From: Panulirus ornatus
Taxonomy: Eukaryota > Arthropoda > Malacostraca > Decapoda > Palinuridae
DNA length: 64,000 bases
Direction: 5' to 3'
NCBI RefSeq assembly: GCF_036320965.1
Contig: NC_092241.1
Location: forward strand, 23,742,055-23,806,054
Below, in pieces: positions 23,955 to 35,241 of the stretch; within the stretch, counting starts at the first letter, position 1; every line of letters begins with the position of its first letter. Below the pieces are notes generated by a model that worked only from the letters and a program-made list of their open reading frames with translations, was not told the DNA's origin and made no database searches. The translations under genes were made by a program, and so were the position numbers.

Positions 23955-24835
23955 CTATTAGGGAACTCAGCGTTCACAGCGCGCCTGTACTGGTACGCAC
24001 CGCACTCCAGTCTTCCTGGACTTAAATTCGAAGGCATTACGTACGAACCCAAGAATATTGTTCACTTTCCTCACTGTTTCTGTGTATTGCTTAATTGATT
24101 CTATGTCATCCGAGTTTATCATACCCAGTTCTTTTTCCTCATTATCTTTTGTAATTCAATAGAATCCGTGTTGTGGCTTGCCTTTTCGTTTTCACTACAA
24201 ATATGTAAAGCCTTGCAATTATCTATAATAAAATTCATTCGCCATTTATGAGACCAGTTCATCAGTTTGTCTGTATCAGTTTGAAGGTGTAGATGTTTAC
24301 GTTCATTTGTAGATTTCTTTCCCAGCTTTATATCATCAACGAAGTTCGATTTCTTGCACTGCAGCCCAGTGTCATGTTTATCAATATATATGAGAAAGAG
24401 AACCGGTCCCAAGACTGATCCTTGTAGCACTCCACTTGTTACGTCTGATCCTTCTACGGCTTGACCATTAATCACAACAGTGCTCACGGCCAGTCAACCA
24501 GTTTCCTTCCTATCCACTGAAGTACGAACCCATCAACGCCATGTGACTTAATTTTTGGTAATATTCATTGATGTGGAAACTCATCGAAAACTCTTCGAAA
24601 ATCTAGATAGACAACATTAATTGTTTTACCTTCGTCATACATGTTGATCATATCATTAGCAAAATCAAGCAGATCTGTCAGACATGAGCGATTTCGTTGA
24701 AGACGATGATGCAAATCGTTCATTAAGTGGTGCTCTTCTAACTGGTTTACAATTCTGTCTCAAATGATAGTTTCCATAAGCTTCCCAAGTACACACGTTA
24801 AGCTAAGACGATAATTTCTGGTCAGTGCCAAGTAA
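23955..24835 (-). mobile_element. CR1-like relic with fairly complete RT palm
   Basis: Minus-strand translation from about 24830 shows L-S-L-T-C-V-L-G-K-L-M-E-T-I, then N-Q-L-E-E-H-H-L-M-N-D-L-H-H, R-N-R-S-C-L-T-D-L-L-D-F, and T-I-N-V-V-Y-L-D-F-R-R-V-F-D (motif A, Asp kept). It continues in the 122-codon frame 24119-24487 with G-V-L-Q-G-S-V-L-G-P and N-F-V-D-D-I-K-L-G (catalytic V-D-D in place of A-D-D). Downstream, I-L-G-F-V-R-N-A-F-E-F-K-S lies near 24050-24010. There are stops after T-I-I and F-P-H-Q and a frame change near 24490. Inactive. Confidence 0.8.
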
Positions 24836-25366
24836 TGGAGTTCCAGCGCTGAAGGTTGAAATGAATCAATATTTTCAGAAAGATAAACGGAATTCTGATA
24901 ATGTCTTACATACGGAAATGATCGACTCCATGAGGTCAAAGATCAAGAGATAATTTCTAAACTTTGACATTCTGTCAGGCGTGAGAGAAGGAGGTGGACG
25001 TCCCAGAGATAAAAGAGTCTCTCATCTGAATATTGATATGTCAATCAGGATTTATGTATAAAGAAAAAAAGTCACTGTCACGGTAGAGCAGTGCAAAACT
25101 TGCAAGACGAAAAAATAGGACATTTTCCCCACGCACCTCAGCCAGTATTACGATAACTTCTTTGACCATGGCAATCATATAAAGGTAAGACATACCATAA
25201 AGAAAGATGATTGTATCTCAGCTTGTGAGTAACCTTCACAGACGGACCCAGTATGTTGGGCAGTTGTCGTCTAATGCGGAAACACTTGACATTACAATTG
25301 TCACTGGAGAACTGTAGAGACACACAAACACTCTGGCTCGACCCTCACTCTTTGGTATGAGCCTCA

Positions 25367-25368
<2 letters not shown>
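24836..25368. other. Unique region, nothing recognised
   Basis: No repeat, transposon motif or coding signature was seen here. The sequence ends where a (TA)n tract begins. Confidence 0.4.

Positions 25369-25427
<59 letters not shown>
25369..25427. repeat. (TA)n microsatellite
   Basis: A TA tract borders the 3' side of a short RTE-derived element and probably includes its tail. Confidence 0.95.
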
Positions 25428-25432
<5 letters not shown>

Positions 25433-25440
25433 TTTTTTTT

Positions 25441-25666
25441 TCATACTATTCGCCATTTCCCGCATTAGCGAGGTAGCGTTGAGAACAGAGGACTGGGCCT
25501 TTGAGAGAATATCCTCACCTGGCCACCTTCTCTGTTCCCTCTTTTGGAAAATTAAAAAAAAAAGCGAGAGGGGAGGGTTTCCAGCCACCCGCTCCCTCCC
25601 TTTTAGTCGCCTTCTACGACATGCAGGGAATACGTGGGAAGTATTCTTTCTCCCCTATCCTCAGGG

Positions 25667-25669
<3 letters not shown>
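25441..25669 (-). mobile_element. Short non-autonomous element combining RTE 5' and 3' ends
   Basis: About 230 bp between two (TA)n tracts. Read on the minus strand it begins tatccctgaggatagggg, then aagaatacttcccacgtatt, gtcgtagaaggcgactaaaa and gctggaaaccctcccctc. The same order occurs at the 5' end of the full RTE copy at 19990-19870. It ends in cgctacctcgctaatgcggg plus aaatggcga, a variant of the RTE 3' terminal module. The middle part (gaggtggccaggtgaggat) is not seen in the RTE copies here. There is no open frame. It is probably mobilised by the RTE machinery. Confidence 0.6.
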
Positions 25670-25727
<58 letters not shown>

Positions 25728-25765
25728 CAGATAGTATATATATATATATATATATATATATTCAG

Positions 25766-25838
<73 letters not shown>

Positions 25839-25850
25839 AAAAATATATAT
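25668..25850. repeat. (TA)n microsatellite cluster
   Basis: Three TA tracts with short interruptions (gtgtgtgtcagatagta, ttcagt). The 5' breakpoint of the next RTE copy abuts the right edge. Confidence 0.95.
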
Positions 25851-25852
25851 AT

Positions 25853-27037
25853 GGCTGATTCATGTGAGAAACTGCAGAAGCTGGTGACTGAGTTTGGTAA
25901 AGTGTGTGAAAGAAGAAAGTTAAGAGTAAATGTGAATAAGAGCAAGGTTATTAGGTACAGTAGGGTTGAGGGTCAAGTCAATTGGGAGGTAAGTTTGAAT
26001 GGAGAAAAACTGGAGGAAGTAAAGTGTTTTAGATATCTGGGAGTGGATCTGGCAGCGGATGGAACCGTGGAAGCGGAAGTGAACCAGAGGGTGGGGGAGG
26101 GGGCGAAAATCCTGGGAGCCTTGAAGAATGTGTGGAAGTCGAGAACATTATCTCCGAAAGCAAAAATGGGTATGTTTGAAGGAATAGTGGTTCCAACAAT
26201 GTTGTATGGTTGCGAGGCGTGGGCTATGGATAGAGTTGTGCGCAGAAGGGTGGATGTGCTGGAAATGAGATGTTTGAGGACAATGTGTGGTGTGAGGTGG
26301 TTTGATCGAGTAAGTAACGTAAGGGTAAGAGAGATGTGTGGAAATAAAAAGAGCGTGGTTGAGAGAGCAGAAGAGGGTGTTTTGAAATGGTTTGGGCACA
26401 TGGAGAGAATGAGTGAGGAAAGATTGACCAAGAGGATATATGTGTCGGAGGTGGAGGGAACGAGAAGAAATGAGAGACCAAATTGGAGTTGGAAAGATGG
26501 AGTGAAAAAGATTTTGAGTGATCGGGGCCTGAAAATGCAGGAGGGTGAAAGGCGGGCAAGGAATAGAGTGAATTGGATCGATGTGGTATACCGGGGTTGA
26601 CGTGCTGTCAGTGGATTGAATCAGGGCATGTGAAGCGTCTGGGGTAAACCATGGAAAGTAGTGTGGGGACTGGATGTGGAAAGGTGTGGTTTCGGGCATT
26701 ATTGCATGACAGCTAGAGACTGAGTGTGAACGAATGGGGCCTTTGTTGTCTTTTCCTAGCGCTACCTCGCACACATGACGGGGGATGGGGATGGTATTCC
26801 ATGTGTGGCGAGGTGGCAATGGGAATGAATAAAGGCAGACAGTGTGAATTGTTTGCATAGGTATATATGTATGTGTCTGTGTGTGTATATATATGTGTAC
26901 ATTGAGATGTATAGGTATGTATTTTTGCGTGTGTGGACGTGTATGTATATACATGTGTATGGGGGTGGGTTGGGCCATTTCTTTCGTCTGTTTCCTTGCG
27001 CTACTTCGCAAACGCGGGAGACAGCGACAAAGCAAAA
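25853..27037 (+). mobile_element. RTE-like copy, 5'-truncated after the RT active site
   Basis: It starts at ggctgattcatgtgagaaac, corresponding to A-D-S-C-E-K just after F-A-D-D-T, so the catalytic core is absent. The open frame runs to the native stop at about 26598 (V-D-V-V-Y-R-G) with no internal lesion. The C-terminus has [10 protein letters not shown] and W-F-G-H-M-E-R-M. The 3' UTR (26601-27037) is full length here: a hairpin at 26761-26817, a gtatatatgtat-rich middle, then gcgctacttcgcaaacgcgg, agacagcgacaaagc, a short A run and (TA)n. It is one of the cleanest 3' ends of the family in this window. Confidence 0.85.
26761..26817 (+). promoter_or_regulatory. Predicted RNA hairpin in the RTE 3' UTR
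   Basis: The arm gctacctcgcacacatg (26761-26777) pairs with catgtgtggcgaggtggc (26800-26817), allowing one bulged base and G-U pairs, with a G-rich loop of about 22 nt. The same inverted arrangement recurs in other copies, for example about 29738-29795 and 63589-63648 on plus, and near 33030-33095 on minus with changes on both arms. The stem shares its core with the element's 3' terminal module. A role in template recognition by the reverse transcriptase is inference. Confidence 0.5.
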
Positions 27038-27056
27038 TAAAAAAAAAAAAAAAAAT

Positions 27057-27058
<2 letters not shown>

Positions 27059-27110
<52 letters not shown>
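27059..27110. repeat. (TA)n between two tail-to-tail RTE copies
   Basis: The plus-strand copy on the left ends, and the minus-strand copy on the right ends, on either side of this tract. It therefore forms the centre of an inverted pair. Confidence 0.95.
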
Positions 27111-27113
<3 letters not shown>

Positions 27114-27124
27114 TTATATTATTT

Positions 27125-28974
27125 ATTATACTTTGTCGCTGTCTCCCGCGTTTGCGAGGTAGCGCAAGGAAACAGACGAAAGAAATGGCCCAACCCCCCC
27201 CATACACATGTATATACATACGTCCACACACGCAAATATACATACCTACACAGCTTTCCATGGTTTACCCCAGACGCTTCACATGCCTTGATTCAATCCA
27301 CTGACAGCACGTCAACCCCGGTATACCACATCGCTCCAATTCACTCTATTCCTTGCCCTCCTTTCACCCTCCTGCATGTTCAGGCCCCGATCACACAAAA
27401 TCTTTTTCACTCCATCTTTCCACCTCCAATTTGGTCTCCCTCTTCTCCTCGTTCCCTCCACCTCCGACACATATATCCTCTTGGTCAATCTTTCCTCACT
27501 CATTCTCTCCATGTGCCCAAACCACTTCAAAACACTCTCTTCTGCTCTCTCAACCACGCTCTTTATATTTCCACACATCTCTCTTACCCTTACGTTATTT
27601 ACTCGATCAAACCACCTCACACCACACATTGTCCTCAAACATCTCATTTCCAGCACATCCATCCTCCTGCGCACCACTCTATCCATAGCCCACGCCTCGC
27701 AACCATACAACATTGTTGGAACCACTATTCCTTCAAACATACCCATTTTTCTTTCCGAGATAATGTTCTCGACTTCCACACATTCTTCAAGGCTCCCAGA
27801 ATCTTCGCCCCCTCCCCCATCCTATGATCCACTTCCGCTTCCATGGTTCCATCCGCTGCCAGATCCACTCCCAGATATCTAAAACACTTTACTTCCTCCA
27901 GTTTTTCTCCATTCAAACTCACCTCCCAATTGACTTGACCCTCAACCCTACTGTACCTAATAACCTTGCTCTTATTCACATTTACTCTTAACTTTCTTCT
28001 TTCACACACTTTACCAAACTCAGTCACCAGCTTCTGCAGTTTCTCACATGAATCAACCACCAGCGCTGTATCATCAGCGAACAACAACTGACTCACTTCC
28101 CAAGCTCTCTCATCCCCAACAGACTTCATACTTGCCCCTCTTTCCAAAACTCTTACATTCACCTCCCTAACAACCCCATCCATAAACAAATTAAACAACC
28201 ATGGAGACATCACACACCCCTGACGCAAACCTACATTCACCGAGAACCAATAACTTTCCTCTCTTCCTACACGTACACATGCCTTACATCCTCGATAAAA
28301 ACTTTTCACTGCTTCTAACAACTTGCCTCCCACACCATATATTCTTGATACCTTCCACAGAGCATCTCTATCAACTCAATCATATGCCTTCTCCAGATCC
28401 ATAAATGCTACATACAAATCCATTTGCTTTTCTAAGTATTTCTCACATACATTCTTCAAAGCAAACACCTGATCCACACATCCTCTACCACTTCTGAAAC
28501 CACACTGCTCTTCCCCAATCTGATGCTCTGTACATGCCTTCACCCTCTCAATCAATACCCTCCCATATAATTTACCAGGAATACTCAACAAACTTATACC
28601 TCTGTAATTTGAGCACTCACTCTTATCCCCTTTGCCTTTGTACAATGGCACTATGCACGCATTCCGCCAATCCTCAGGCACCTCACCATGAGTCATACAT
28701 ACGTTAAATAACCTTACCAACCAGTCAACAATACAGTCACCCCCTTTTTTAATAAATTCCACTGCAATACCATCCAAACCTGCTGCCTTGCCGGCTTTCA
28801 TCTTCCGCAAAGCTTTTACTACCTCTTCTCTGTTTACCAAATCATTTTCCCAAACCCTCTGACTTTGCACACCACCTCGACCAAAACACCCTATATCTGC
28901 CACTCTATCATCAAACACATTCAACAAACCTTCAAAATACTCACTCCATCTCCTTCTCACATCACCACTACTTG
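27125..28974 (-). mobile_element. RTE-like copy, nearly complete RT domain, 5'-truncated
   Basis: The 3' terminus at 27125 reads ttgtcgctgtctcccgcg on plus. The 3' UTR has an internal deletion near 27253, joining tacctacacag to ctttccatgg. The coding part extends from the native stop at about 27312 up to [16 protein letters not shown] near 28960. The 5' truncation at 28974 lies at gttat running into (TA)n. It is the most complete minus-strand reverse transcriptase of the cluster, but it is broken (see the coding entry). Confidence 0.85.
27312..28970 (-). pseudogene. RTE-like reverse transcriptase, two clear lesions
   Basis: Visible order on the minus strand: [42 protein letters not shown], and F-M-D-L-E-K-A-Y-D (motif A). 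These are followed by L-R-Q-G-C-V-M-S-P-W-L-F-N, F-A-D-D-T-A-L (catalytic pair), and the C-terminal W-F-G-H-M-E-R-M region. An AGA-to-TGA change right after A-Y-D (about 28376) creates a stop. One base is missing in the gctttcc tract near 27751, shifting frame before M-F-E-G-I-V. Otherwise it is close to the 45700-47289 copy. Confidence 0.85.
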
Positions 28975-30006
<1,032 letters not shown>

Positions 30007-30015
30007 AAAAAAAAT

Positions 30016-30017
<2 letters not shown>

Positions 30018-30101
<84 letters not shown>

Positions 30102-30106
30102 TATAT
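30018..30106. repeat. (TA)n tail tract
   Basis: A TA tract following the RTE 3' terminus, after a short A-rich stretch. Confidence 0.95.
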
Positions 30107-30112
30107 TGGAAA

Positions 30113-30216
30113 GGATCACAATTTTGCGCGTAATCAAGATATTCCTATGAGTCCACGGGGAAAATGAAGCACGGTAAGTTTCCAAGTGCACTTTCGTGTA
30201 ATAATCACATCATCAC
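30113..30216. mobile_element. Penelope-like terminal fragment, fused to an RTE copy
   Basis: About 100 bp containing aagtttccaagtgcactttc and gtaataatcacatcatca. The same sequence, with small changes, occurs at 39486-39535 next to a Penelope-like GIY-YIG remnant, so this is most likely a terminal piece of that family. It ends abruptly at cggtataccacatcgttcc, which belongs to the 3' coding end of an RTE copy. Confidence 0.5.
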
Positions 30217-32077
30217 CGGTATACCACATCGTTCCAATTCACTCTATTCCTTGCACGCCTTTCACCCTCCTGTATGTTCAGGCACCGATCACTAAAAATC
30301 TTTTTCACTCAATCCTTCCACTTCCAGTTTGGTCTCCCACTTATCGTTCCTTCCAACTCTGACACATATATCATCTTTGGCAATCTTTCCTCACTCATTC
30401 TCTCCATGTGACCAAACCATTTCAATACACCCTCTTCTGCTCTCTCAGCCACACTCTTTTTATTAGCACACATCTCTCTTACCCTTTCATTACTTACACT
30501 ATGAAACCACCTCACATCATATATTGTCCTCAAACATCTCATCTTCAACAAATCCACCCTCCTCCAGACAACACTATCTATAACCCACGCCTCACAACCA
30601 TATAACATAGTTGGAACCACTATTCCTTCAAACATACCCATTATTGCTCTCCGAGATAACGCTCTCGCCCTCACCACATTCTTCAACGCTTCCAGAACCT
30701 TCGCTACCTTCTCTAACTTGTGACTCATTTCGGCTTCCATGGTTCCATCCGCTGCCAAATCCACTCCCAGATACCGAAAACACTTCACTTCCTCCAGTTT
30801 TTCTCTATTCAAACTTGCCTTACAATTAATATGTCCCAAACCCCTGTTGAACCTAATAACCTTGCTCTTATTCATATTTTCTGTCAGCTTTCTTCTTTCA
30901 CACACTTTACTATGCTCAGTCACCAACTCTGCAGTTTCTCACCCTAATCAGCCACCAGTGTTGTATCATCAGTGAACAACAACTGACTCACTTCCCAAGC
31001 TCTCTCATCCACAACAGACTGCATACTTGCCCCTCTCTCCAAAACTCTTGCATTCACCTCCCTAACAACCCTATCCATAAACAAATTAAAAAGCCATTGA
31101 GATATTCCGCACCCCTGCCGCAAACCGCCATTCACTGGGAAGCAATCACTTTCCCCTCTTCCTACTCATATAAATGCTTTACATACTCGATAAAAACTTT
31201 TCACTGCTTCTAGCAACTTACCTCCTACACCATATACTCTTAACACCTTCCACAGAGCATCTCTATCAACTCTATCACATGCCTTATCCAGATCCATATA
31301 TACTACATAGAAATCCATCTTATTTCTAAGTATTTTTCACATACATTCTTCAAAGATGCACGCATCCTCTACCAATTCTGAAACCGCACTGCTTTTCCCC
31401 AATCTGATGCTCTGTACATGCCTTTACCCTCTGAGTCAATACCCTCCCATATAATTTCCAAGAAATGCTCAACAAACTTATACCTCTGTAGTTCGAACAC
31501 TCACTTTATCCCCTTTGCCTTTGTACAGTGGCACTATGCATGCATTCCGCCAATCCTCAGGCAACTCACCATGAACCATACATACATTGAATATTCTTAC
31601 CAACCAGTCAACAGCACAGTTACCCCTTTTTGATAAATTCTACTGCAATTCCATCCAAACCCACCGCCTTGCCGGCTTTCATCTTCAGTAAAGCTCTCAC
31701 ACCCTATATCTGCCACTCTATCATCAAAGACATTCAACAATCCTTCAAAATACTCACTCCATCTTCTCACTTCACCACTACTTGTTATTACATCCCCATT
31801 AGCCCCTTCACCGATGTTCCCATTTGTTCTGTCGTCTTACGCACTTTATTTACCTCCTTCCAAAACATCTTTTTTATTCTCCATAAGATTTAGTGATACT
31901 ATCTCACCACAACTCTCATTTGCCCTCTTTTTCACCTGTTGCACCTTTCTCTTGACTCCTTGCCTCTCTTTTATACATCTCCCAGTCATTCGCAATACTT
32001 CCATGCAAAAATGGTCCAAACGCTTCTCTCTTCTCGTTCCCTAACAATCTTACTTCGTCATCCCGCCACTTACTGCC
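30217..32077 (-). mobile_element. RTE-like copy, older and degenerate, no 3' UTR
   Basis: Minus-strand coding region from the C-terminus (30217) up to the linker between endonuclease and reverse transcriptase (K-W-R-D-D-E-V-R-L at about 32070). The pieces are clear: a 205-codon frame at 30309-30926, and 30944-31135 with L-R-Q-G-C-G-I-S-Q-W-L-F-N and L-F-T-D-D-T-T-L (Thr replaces Ala before the catalytic Asp pair). Frameshifts and small deletions occur at 31320, 31370, 31500 and 31690. It is more diverged than its neighbours and so probably older. Confidence 0.8.
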
Positions 32078-32727
32078 TTTGTCGCTGTCTCCCGCGTTAG
32101 CCAGGTAGCGCAAGGAAACAGAAGAACGAATGGCCCAACCCACCCACATACACATGTATATACATAAACACCCAAACACGCACATGTACATACCTATACA
32201 TTTCAACGTATTCATACGTAAATATACGCACACATATACATATATACACATGTATATATTCATACATGCTACCTTCATCGATTCTCGCCGCCACCCCACC
32301 ACACATGAAATTGCAACCCCCCCACCCCCAACCCACCACCACCCTCTCCCCGCGAGCGTGCGAGGTAGCGCTAGGAAAAGACAACAAAGGCCACATTCAT
32401 TCACACTCAGTCTCTAACTGTCATGTGTAATGCACCGAAACCACAGCTCCCTTTCCACAACCAGGCCCCACAAAACTTTCCATGGTTTACCTCAGACGCT
32501 GCACATTTCCTGGTTCAATCCATTAGCAGCACGTCGACCCCGGTATACCACATCGTTCCAATTCACTCTATTTCTTGCACGCCTCTCACCCTCCTGTTTG
32601 TTCAGACCCCGACCGCTCAAAATCTTTTTCACTCCATCCTTCCACCTCCAATTTGGTCTCAAACTTCTCCTCGTTCCCTCCACCTCTGACATGTACATCA
32701 TCTGTCAATCTTTCCTCGCTCATTCTC

Positions 32728-32732
<5 letters not shown>
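32078..32732 (-). mobile_element. RTE-like copy, short 3' fragment
   Basis: The 3' terminus at 32078 (tttgtcgctgtctcccgcgt on plus) directly abuts the linker of the previous copy. It has a full 3' UTR and then only about the last 90 codons (32732 down to about 32490, with G-R-G-L-N-K-Q-E-G-E-R-R). The 5' truncation is at attctcttcatata, entering (TA)n. Confidence 0.85.

Positions 32733-32802
<70 letters not shown>
32731..32802. repeat. (TA)n tract
   Basis: It lies between two minus-strand RTE copies. It is both the 5' boundary of one and the tail of the next. Confidence 0.95.
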
Positions 32803-32805
<3 letters not shown>

Positions 32806-32811
32806 AGATTT

Positions 32812-33828
32812 ATCTTACTTTGTCGCTGTCTCTCGCGTTCGCGAGGTAGCGCAAAGAAACAGACGAAAGAATGGCCCAATCCACCCACATACACATGTAT
32901 ATACATACACGCCCACACACGCAAATAAACATACCTATACATCTCAACGCATATTTATATGTATATACGCACAGACATATACATATATACACATGTACAT
33001 AATTCATACTGTCTGCCTTTATTCATTTCTATCGCCACCCCGCCACACATGAAAATAACAGCCCCATCCCCCCGCATGTGCGCGGGGTAGCGCTAGGAAA
33101 AGACAACAAAGGCCACATTCGTTCACACTCAGTCTCTAGCTGTCATGTAATAATGCACCGAAACCACAGCTCCCTTTCCACACCCATGCCCCACAGACCT
33201 TTCCATAGTTTACCCCATACGCTTCACATGCCCTGGTTCAATCCATTGACACCACGTCCACCCCGGTATATCACATCGTTCCAATTCACTCTATTCCTTG
33301 CACGCCTTTCACCCTCCTGCATGTTCAGGCCCCGATCACTCAAAATCTTTTTCACTCCATCTTTCAATCTCCAATTTGGTCTCCCACTTCTCCTCGTTCC
33401 CTCCACCTTTGACACATATATCATCTTGGTCATTCTTTCCTCACTCATTCTCTCCATGTGACCAAACCATTTCAAAACACCCTCTTCGGTTCTCTCAACT
33501 ACATTCTTTTTATTACCACACATCTCTCTTACCCTATTATTACTTACTCGATCACACCACCTCACACCACATATTGTCCACAAACATCTCATTTCCCGCA
33601 CATCCACCCTCCTCCCCACAAATCTATTTATAGCCCACGCCTCGCAACAGTATAACATTGTTGGAACCACTATTCCTTCAAACATACCCATTTTTGCTTT
33701 CCGAGACAATGTTCTCAACTTCCACACATATTTCAATGCTCCCAGAACTTTCGCCCCCTCCCCCACCCTATGATTCACTTCCGTTTATCCATTCAAACTC
33801 TCCTCCCAATTGACTTGTCCCTCAACCC

Positions 33829-33830
<2 letters not shown>
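32812..33830 (-). mobile_element. RTE-like copy, 3' third with intact C-terminal frame
   Basis: 3' UTR 32812-33200 with hairpin sequences changed on both sides (gccaccccgcc / cgcggggtagcgc). The open frame 33224-33778 covers the post-catalytic region through to the end. A gap near 33780-33790 joins the V-N-H region directly to the N-G-E-x-L-x-x region. The element is truncated at ccctacatata in (TA)n. Confidence 0.85.

Positions 33831-33921
<91 letters not shown>
33831..33921. repeat. (TA)n tract
   Basis: A TA tract between consecutive minus-strand RTE copies. Confidence 0.95.
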
Positions 33922-33923
<2 letters not shown>

Positions 33924-33934
33924 TTTCTTTTTTA

Positions 33935-34016
33935 TTGTACTTTGTCGCTGTCTCTCGCGTTAGCGAGGTAGCGCAAGGAAACAGACGCAAGAATGGTCCA
34001 ACCCACCCACATACAC

Positions 34017-34111
<95 letters not shown>

Positions 34112-35149
34112 TATATATATATACAAGTCCACACACGCATATATACATGCCTATACATTTCAAAATATACATACATATACATTCATACATTCACCTCCAG
34201 TTTGGTCTCCCACTTCTCCTCTTCTCCTCGTTTCCTCCACCTCTGATACATATATCCTCTTTGTCAATCTTTCCTCACTCATTCTCTCCATGTGACCAAA
34301 CAATTTCAATACATCCTCTTCTGCTTTCTTAACCACAATCATTTTATTACCATATATATCTTACCTTTCATTACTTACTCGATCAATCCACCTCACACCA
34401 TAGATTGTCCTCAAACATCTCATTTCCATCACATCCACTTTCCTCCGAACAACCCTATCTAAAGCCCATGCCCTTGCAACCATATAACATTGCTGGAACC
34501 ACTGTTCCTGTAAACATACCCATTTTTGCTTTCCGAGATAATGTTCTCGACTTCCACACATTCTTCAACGCTCCTAGAACCTTCGCCCCCTCCCCCACCC
34601 ATTGACCCACTTCCGCTTCCATGGTTACATCTGCTGCCAAATCCACTCCCAGATATCTAAAACACTTCACTTCCTCCAGTTTTTCTCCATTCAAACTTAC
34701 CTCCCAGTTGACTTGTCCCTCAACCCTACTGTACCTAATAACCTTGCTCTTATTCACATTTACATTCAGCTTTCTTCTTTCACACACTTTACCAAACTCA
34801 GTCACCAGCTTCTGGAGTTTCTCACCCGAATCAACCACCAGCGCTGTATCATCAGCAAACATCAACTGACTCACTTCCCAAGCCCTGTCATCCACAACAG
34901 ACTTCATACTTGCCTCTCTCTTCAGAACTTTTGCATTCACCTCCTTGACAACCCCTCCCATAAAAGAATTAAACAACCATTGAGACATCATGCACCTCTG
35001 CCGCAAACACATTCAATGGGAACCAATTAACTTTCCCCTCTTCCCACACGTACACATGCCTTACATCATTGATAAAAACTTTTTCACTGCTTCTAGCAAC
35101 TTTCCTCCCACACCATATACCCTTAATACCTTCCACAGAGCATCTTTAT

Positions 35150-35151
<2 letters not shown>
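33935..35151 (-). mobile_element. RTE-like copy with (TA)n inside its 3' UTR
   Basis: The 3' terminus is at about 33935. The UTR is interrupted by a TA tract (34020-34106) and then loses the segment up to the last coding part. Frames 34160-34342, 34361-34561 and 34455-35012 together give the region from K-V-L-R-V-Y-G-V-G to the C-terminus, including F-A-D-D-T-A-L in M-F-A-D-D form. It carries multiple frameshifts. The 5' truncation is at about 35151 in (TA)n. Confidence 0.8.

Positions 35152-35223
<72 letters not shown>
35152..35223. repeat. (TA)n tract
   Basis: TA repeat followed by a T run that corresponds to the A-rich tail of the next minus-strand copy. Confidence 0.95.
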
Positions 35224-35241
<18 letters not shown>

